The notes beneath the pieces were generated by a model. It made no database searches. It was given only the letters and a program-made list of their open reading frames with translations, and was not told the DNA's origin. Below, piece after piece: positions 5,474 to 7,408 of a DNA stretch of 7,408 nucleotides. A program made the position numbers and the translations under genes. Numbering within the stretch: position 1 is the stretch's first letter; the number at the start of each line of letters is the position of its first letter. Origin of the DNA: an uncultured Eubacteriales bacterium (lineage in GTDB: Bacteria > Bacillota > Clostridia > Oscillospirales > Acutalibacteraceae); assembly GCA_900317795.1 (NCBI GenBank), contig ONIF01000090.1, positions 1 through 7,408 of the forward strand, read 5' to 3'.

Positions 5474-7408
5474 TCAGATATTATCGCTGCGTATTGTTTC
5501 AATGATATTCTGGTTGCGGACTTTGCGTATGGATACCGTCATAATCAGCCATACAAGCAGGGCTACAACTCCTACGGACAGCAAAAGCGGTATCAGCGGA
5601 AATGTATATACCACTTCCCCATTGGTTATTCTATGGAACTGGTCATAGCCCAGCCAGCCTAAAACAAGTCCTATGGGTACGCCTATTATCAATGCTTTGA
5701 ACGTATAGAAAATACTTTCAAGAGTAATCATACTGTCAAATTCCCTTGTCGTCATTCCCACGGAACGCAGGGCAGCAAATTCTTTTTTACGCAAATTCAT
5801 ATTTGTATTGATTGTATTGAATACGTTGGTAAGACCTATCAAGGCAAGTATGCCGATAAATCCATACACAAAAAACTGCATGATAAACGATACGGCATTG
5901 ATAGCAGCAACTTCTTTTGCCATATTGCGTATATTTTCGGGCTTGATACCCATTCCGTCAAGTGCTTCTTCCGTTTTCATATCGTCTGAGGAATAAAGAA
6001 AATAGTTATTGGACCAGTAGTCTTGATGTGTCTTATCAAAATTTTCAAAAAGCCAGTCCTCATTGACAATGATTTGTGAAGATACATCTATATTCGCAAG
6101 CGTGGAATATTGTTTCATAAAATCTCCGTTTTCGGTATCAATCACTGCCCCCACGGTAATTTCAATCGGATTTCCGTATTTTTCCATATATCCGTCTGTA
6201 TAGATATATCCCCATTCTTCTTCAAAATCCGATTGTTTTTTTCTTTCTTCATACTCGTATGCATTGAAATCCATCAGCTTGAAAGTATAGCCTTCCATAT
6301 CTTTGAAACGGGACAGATATATTTCCTTACTGCCTGCATAATTGCCGTTTTCGTCATATACAGCCTCATAATTTTTGAGCCTGTCCAGAAGAATATATTT
6401 TCCTTTCTGAGATTCATAGCCTATCGCTTTGGCAAATTCATTGTATGTATCGTTGTCAAGTACCGATAAGGAAATATACGCTGTACCATCATCTTCGGGA
6501 TTGGAATATTTTTCTTTCGGGAAATCGGGCAGTATAAAATTTTGCACATAATACAACTGCATGACAGCCAAATCGATTTCGTCACGGTCTGCAAGCTGGT
6601 GGAATTCATCAAAACTTTTGACAGCAGAATTTTTATCTGTAAAATTATTTTCAACCCCAACCGTCATGTTATAGGACATTGTCTGATAGGAATTTTCGAC
6701 ATAACTCGCAAGAGAGCCTATCACCGTCGAAATGGCAAGGTATATTGCTACACTCACGGTGATTGAAACGACTGTTGCACGATACTTGGCTTTACTGCGT
6801 TTCAGGTTTTTCCATGCAATACTTCCGCCCACTCCAAACCATTTTGAAATAATTTTCGGTGTTTTGTATGACTTTGCTTTTTTGCGTTTCCTTTTGGAGA
6901 TTTTCACTTCACGGTTGCCTCTGATAGCCTCTATCGGAGCGATTCTTGATGTTTCTATTGCGGGAGAAAGAACAGACATGAAAATCGTGCCTGCACACAA
7001 AACAAGCGTTATCAGAATCGACAGCCACGATACCGCAAACTGTATTTTCACACCGCCCAGCGTGTCGGCAAGGGCAGAATTGCACAAATTGACAAGTCCT
7101 GCCGTTCCGAATATGCCTATGACAATCCCGACAGGTATGGAAAACAGACCTATTATAAATCCCTCGAAAAAGACATTATTTCTTATCTGTCGTGGTGTTG
7201 CACCAATCGAGGACAGCATACCGTATAATTTGGCTTTCTCGGAAATCGAAATATAAAAGCTGTTTCGTATGATAAAGATACTCGATATGATAATGATACC
7301 GAATATGATTACAAGGCTCACGGCTACCATAAAGCCTTCTTCCAATGACACATCTATCAGCTTGGCACTGAGAATGCCCGTATTGAAACCGAAATATTCA
7401 AGGTGATT
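5474..7408 (-). CDS. FtsX-family ABC transporter permease (partial, N-terminus beyond right edge)
   Basis: The frame is open to the window's right end, so the gene continues beyond it; 644 residues are visible. Numbering from the first visible residue, hydrophobic segments lie at about 27-47, 80-107, 124-150 and 211-232. A soluble, acidic and tyrosine-rich region (about 233-500) follows, then segments at about 504-529, 561-587 and 603-625. The FtsX pattern appears twice: EKAKLYGMLSSIGATPRQI (57-75) and RKKEFAALRSVGMTTREF (540-557), each the cytoplasmic loop after a membrane segment with the A-x-L-[RS]S-[IV]G-[AM]-T core. A basic linker (about 170-190) joins the halves before SIAWKNLKRSK, the usual start of the second half. 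The C-terminus IIETIRSDNI is typical. Such permeases pair with a MacB/LolD-type ATPase to export or sense peptides, antibiotics or envelope molecules; that ATPase is expected just upstream, out of view. A GTG at 7351 is inside the gene, not the start. Confidence 0.9.
   Translation of the reverse strand, partial: NHLEYFGFNTGILSAKLIDVSLEEGFMVAVSLVIIFGIIIISSIFIIRNSFYISISEKAKLYGMLSSIGATPRQIRNNVFFEGFIIGLFSIPVGIVIGIFGTAGLVNLCNSALADTLGGVKIQFAVSWLSILITLVLCAGTIFMSVLSPAIETSRIAPIEAIRGNREVKISKRKRKKAKSYKTPKIISKWFGVGGSIAWKNLKRSKAKYRATVVSITVSVAIYLAISTVIGSLASYVENSYQTMSYNMTVGVENNFTDKNSAVKSFDEFHQLADRDEIDLAVMQLYYVQNFILPDFPKEKYSNPEDDGTAYISLSVLDNDTYNEFAKAIGYESQKGKYILLDRLKNYEAVYDENGNYAGSKEIYLSRFKDMEGYTFKLMDFNAYEYEERKKQSDFEEEWGYIYTDGYMEKYGNPIEITVGAVIDTENGDFMKQYSTLANIDVSSQIIVNEDWLFENFDKTHQDYWSNNYFLYSSDDMKTEEALDGMGIKPENIRNMAKEVAAINAVSFIMQFFVYGFIGILALIGLTNVFNTINTNMNLRKKEFAALRSVGMTTREFDSMITLESIFYTFKALIIGVPIGLVLGWLGYDQFHRITNGEVVYTFPLIPLLLSVGVVALLVWLIMTVSIRKVRNQNIIETIRSDNI

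Noticed and set aside
6732..7256. Plus-strand open frame of 174 codons opposite the permease
   Set aside because: It is antisense to clear FtsX membrane segments and shows no recognisable motif or ribosome binding site.
5474..7351. Permease beginning at the GTG at 7351
   Set aside because: The frame stays open to the window edge and codes for plausible protein (ending GILSAKLIDVSLEEG), and an FtsX permease needs more N-terminal sequence, so this GTG is an internal valine.

Overview
The window looks like chromosomal DNA of a low-to-moderate GC Firmicute, most likely an anaerobic gut or rumen Clostridia member (Ruminococcus-like). This rests on AT-rich intergenic DNA, strong purine-rich ribosome binding sites, frequent GTG/TTG starts, a YqhD/butanol-dehydrogenase-type iron alcohol dehydrogenase, a large Firmicutes-style FtsX permease, and the end of what may be an Ig-like surface protein. 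The genus is inferred, not proven.

Layout. At the left edge is the last 15 codons of a plus-strand gene (2-49), then a hairpin (58-86) that can terminate transcription from both sides. From 3816 down to 104 runs a compact four-gene minus-strand operon: calcineurin-like metallophosphoesterase, extended-SDR nucleotide-sugar epimerase/dehydratase, LicC/RmlA-type nucleotidyltransferase, and a Rossmann-fold dehydrogenase that looks like a long, divergent lactate/malate dehydrogenase relative. The gaps are 16 nt, a 4-nt ATGA overlap and a 4-nt GTGA overlap. A textbook promoter (TTGACA, 17 bp, TATAAT) drives it at 3860-3888.

A roughly 400-bp divergent intergenic region (3817-4216) carries that promoter, several inverted repeats, a possible decayed coding remnant (to 4029) and an extended -10 promoter for the plus-strand iron alcohol dehydrogenase (4217-5380). 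The dehydrogenase ends at a second bidirectional terminator (5404-5440). On its far side converges a minus-strand FtsX-family ABC permease (5474 to the right edge), whose N-terminus, and probably its ATPase gene, lie outside the window.

How the genes fit together. The four-gene operon has the parts to make and tailor a nucleotide-activated sugar or polyol: an activating nucleotidyltransferase, an NAD-dependent sugar-modifying SDR, a second NAD(P)-dependent oxidoreductase and a phosphoesterase. No glycosyltransferase, polymerase or flippase is present, so the product is probably used by enzymes encoded elsewhere. The pathway cannot be named from sequence alone, and this cassette is the most interesting content. 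The alcohol dehydrogenase and permease are separate transcription units. Nothing here is a CRISPR array, tRNA, rRNA or intact mobile element.
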